From Balneatrix alpica DSM 16621 (GTDB lineage: Bacteria > Pseudomonadota > Gammaproteobacteria > Pseudomonadales > Balneatricaceae): a stretch of DNA of 64,000 nucleotides. The DNA lies in contig NZ_KK211039.1 in the NCBI RefSeq assembly GCF_000619885.1, positions 647,589 through 711,588 on the forward strand, written 5' to 3'. Below the pieces are notes generated by a model, which had not been told where the DNA came from, did no database searches, and saw only the letters and a list, made by a program, of their open reading frames with translations. Of the stretch, positions 62,551 through 64,000 are shown piece by piece. Every line of letters starts with the position of its first letter. The first letter of the stretch is position 1. The translations under genes were made by a program, and so were the position numbers.

Positions 62551-63404
62551 ACCACATACACAAATATAAACAATCCCAACCAAACCACATCAACAAAATG
62601 CCAGTACCAGGCAGAAGCTTCAAAGCCAAAGTGTTTATCTTCAGAAAAGTGGCCTTTCAGAACCCTAACAAAGATAACTATTAATATCAGAGTCCCCAGT
62701 GTCACATGTAAACCATGAAATCCAGTCAGAATGAAAAAAGTCGCTCCATAAATTCCAGCATGTAGCGTTAGTCCTAATTCTGTATAAGCTTCGTAATACT
62801 CATATGCCTGAACGTATAAAAAAGCCAAACCTAACGCGATCGTGACAAGCATCCACAGCAACACTCCTCCCCGCTGTGCTTTTTTCAGTGCATGATGAGC
62901 CCAAGTTAAGGTGAAGCTTGATGAAACAAGCAAAATAGTATTAAGCAACGGCAAATGCCATGGATCCACTAAGCGATTTGGGCCCTGGAACTGCTCAGCA
63001 TCAGGAGGTGTCATAACAGGCCATTTCGCCGTAAACTCTGGCCATAGCATGTGCGCTAGCCCTTTATCGCCCTCTCCGGCTAACCAAGGTACTGCAAACT
63101 GTCGAACATAAAAAAGCGCACCAAAAAATGCGGCAAAAAACATGACCTCAGAAAAAATAAACCAGCTCATCCCCCAGCGAAATGATCGATCCATTTGCGC
63201 ATCATATAGTCCAGCCCGACTTTCACTCACTACATTAGAAAACCAGCCATAAAACATATAAAAAATAATCAACAACCCCAACAGGAAGAGCCAGGGCACT
63301 CCCTGCAAAATAAACAGCCCACCACCTAATGCACAAAAGAACAAACCTATAGAAGCAACTAATGGCCACTTACTTTCTGCCGGCACATAATAAGACCCAC
63401 TCAT
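62547..63404 (-). CDS. ctaE: Cytochrome c oxidase subunit III
   Basis: The 285-residue protein has seven membrane segments and the CoxC signature: SESRAGLYDAQMDRSFRWGMSWFIFSEVMFFAAFFGALFY, YEAYTELGLTLHAGIYGATFFILTGFHGLHV and FEASAWYWHFVDVVWLGLFIFVYVV. It binds subunit I in the aa3 oxidase and supports proton uptake. It follows the cox11 gene by 16 bp. Confidence 0.96.
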   Translation of the reverse strand: MSGSYYVPAESKWPLVASIGLFFCALGGGLFILQGVPWLFLLGLLIIFYMFYGWFSNVVSESRAGLYDAQMDRSFRWGMSWFIFSEVMFFAAFFGALFYVRQFAVPWLAGEGDKGLAHMLWPEFTAKWPVMTPPDAEQFQGPNRLVDPWHLPLLNTILLVSSSFTLTWAHHALKKAQRGGVLLWMLVTIALGLAFLYVQAYEYYEAYTELGLTLHAGIYGATFFILTGFHGLHVTLGTLILIVIFVRVLKGHFSEDKHFGFEASAWYWHFVDVVWLGLFIFVYVV

Positions 63405-63420
63405 AAAGTTCTCCTTATTA

Positions 63421-63966
63421 TTATTTCATCGCCGTCGATACGGATTTAGTAATATCAAACAAGGTATAAGCCAAGCTCAGAGTATGAACATCTTGGTCAA
63501 GTTCTGGACTCAACATAAACACAACCGGAACACGCATTTTTTGTCCAGGCAACAGGGTCTGTTGATCAAAGCAAAAACATTGCACTTTCTTAAAATGTTG
63601 CGCTGCTAATGCTGGACTGACACTTGGTACAGCCTGGATAACAACCGACTGAGTTGTAGGATTCTCCATAACAAACCAAGCCTCATAAGTTTGTCCTGGG
63701 TGGGACTGCATCTGACTGGACTCAGCTTTAAACGCAATAGGCGTTTGCTCATTGGCAATGGTCAATAGTTGTACTTTCACTAGTCTAGAAGTATCCACTG
63801 TCGTCAAATGAGATTGACTATAAGCTTGAGTAGATGTTTTGCCATTTAAACCTGTAATTTGACAAAACACCTCATACAATGGCACTAGTGCAAAACCGAA
63901 CGCAAACATTGCCAATGAAGCCAGCACTAGCGTTATCACTTGACGACGAATAGCGCTGACGCTCAT
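63421..63966 (-). CDS. ctaG: Cytochrome c oxidase assembly protein CtaG/Cox11
   Basis: The 181-residue protein has one N-terminal membrane segment (VITLVLASLAMFAFGFALVPLYEVFCQITGLNG) and a periplasmic beta domain with the copper motif KKVQCFCFDQQ (CxC, about residue 132) plus the cysteine in EVFCQITG. Cox11 delivers copper to the CuB site of subunit I. AAGGAGAAGGAG lies right before the ATG. A probable subunit I gene ends about 10 bp upstream. Confidence 0.95.
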   Translation of the reverse strand: MSVSAIRRQVITLVLASLAMFAFGFALVPLYEVFCQITGLNGKTSTQAYSQSHLTTVDTSRLVKVQLLTIANEQTPIAFKAESSQMQSHPGQTYEAWFVMENPTTQSVVIQAVPSVSPALAAQHFKKVQCFCFDQQTLLPGQKMRVPVVFMLSPELDQDVHTLSLAYTLFDITKSVSTAMK

Positions 63967-63976
63967 CTCCTTCTCC

Positions 63977-64000
63977 TTACTTTACTTCAGGTGGCGTAGA
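63977..64000 (-). CDS. 3' end of a probable cytochrome c oxidase subunit I (partial)
   Basis: The minus strand enters from the right edge with seven codons reading STPPEVK and a TAA. TPPEVK-like endings and the place before cox11 fit CtaD, but the fragment is too short to prove it. Confidence 0.45.
   Translation of the reverse strand, partial: STPPEVK

Overview
The window is an ordinary chromosomal stretch of a Gammaproteobacterium. Pseudomonas-type gene neighbourhoods recur: 2-Cys peroxiredoxin/grxD/argD-like/argF; ycgN-ycgL-rnd; recR-ybaB-dnaX-4.5S RNA; and cox11-coxIII-DUF2909-surf1-ctaA-ctaE. Protein family content (class II DAHP synthase, glycerol ABC importer, MocR regulators, DUF2909, TIGR03503) suggests an aerobic Oceanospirillales/Pseudomonadales-like bacterium. 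This placement is an inference from gene order, not a database result. I saw no insertion sequence, prophage, CRISPR array or rRNA.

Layout. 1-9 kb holds arginine catabolism (astA), redox proteins (peroxiredoxin, GrxD), arginine synthesis (a degenerate ArgD-like protein and argF), metR, an orphan RstA-like response regulator and class II DAHP synthase. 9-13.7 kb holds the class Ia ribonucleotide reductase cluster nrdA-nrdB-ferredoxin behind tandem NrdR-like boxes, then two identical tRNA-Tyr genes. 13.7-16.9 kb has a LysR regulator divergent from a DUF47/Pit phosphate uptake pair. 16.9-23.2 kb has a MocR regulator divergent from a PotD/A/B/C-type ABC importer. 23.3-30.4 kb has a Nudix protein, a DUF2788 protein, a MoxR/CoxE pair, cysK, and a glutamine amidotransferase coupled to a membrane VWA protein. 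30.5-37.7 kb is housekeeping: ycgN, ycgL, rnd, recR, ybaB, dnaX, ffs and kdsA.

37.7-42.2 kb is more accessory: a predicted pseudokinase joined through a membrane segment to a formylglycine-enzyme-like domain, a small cytochrome c, a zinc-ribbon micro-protein, a DUF411 protein behind a textbook CueR-type promoter, and a secreted protein with a duplicated cysteine domain. 42.3-55.9 kb is a glycerol module: glpK, glpR, glpD, an MFS transporter, the ABC glycerol importer glpSTPQUV, and a sigma-54 activator divergent from it. GlpR-like operators lie before glpK, glpD and glpS, so uptake, phosphorylation and oxidation of glycerol are probably controlled together. No glpF is visible. 56-59 kb has an AcuI-type reductase, a peroxiredoxin-like protein, an AraC regulator and a Yip1 membrane protein. 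59.2-64 kb is the aa3-type cytochrome c oxidase assembly cluster, entered from its 3' end.

The most notable observations are four. The ArgD-like protein has asparagine in place of the PLP-binding lysine. The two ATPases of the glycerol importer are complementarily degenerate, which predicts one working and one dead ATP site. The kinase-like/FGE-like membrane protein has lost both catalytic sets. The DUF411 gene has a CueR-type operator with a 19-bp promoter spacer.
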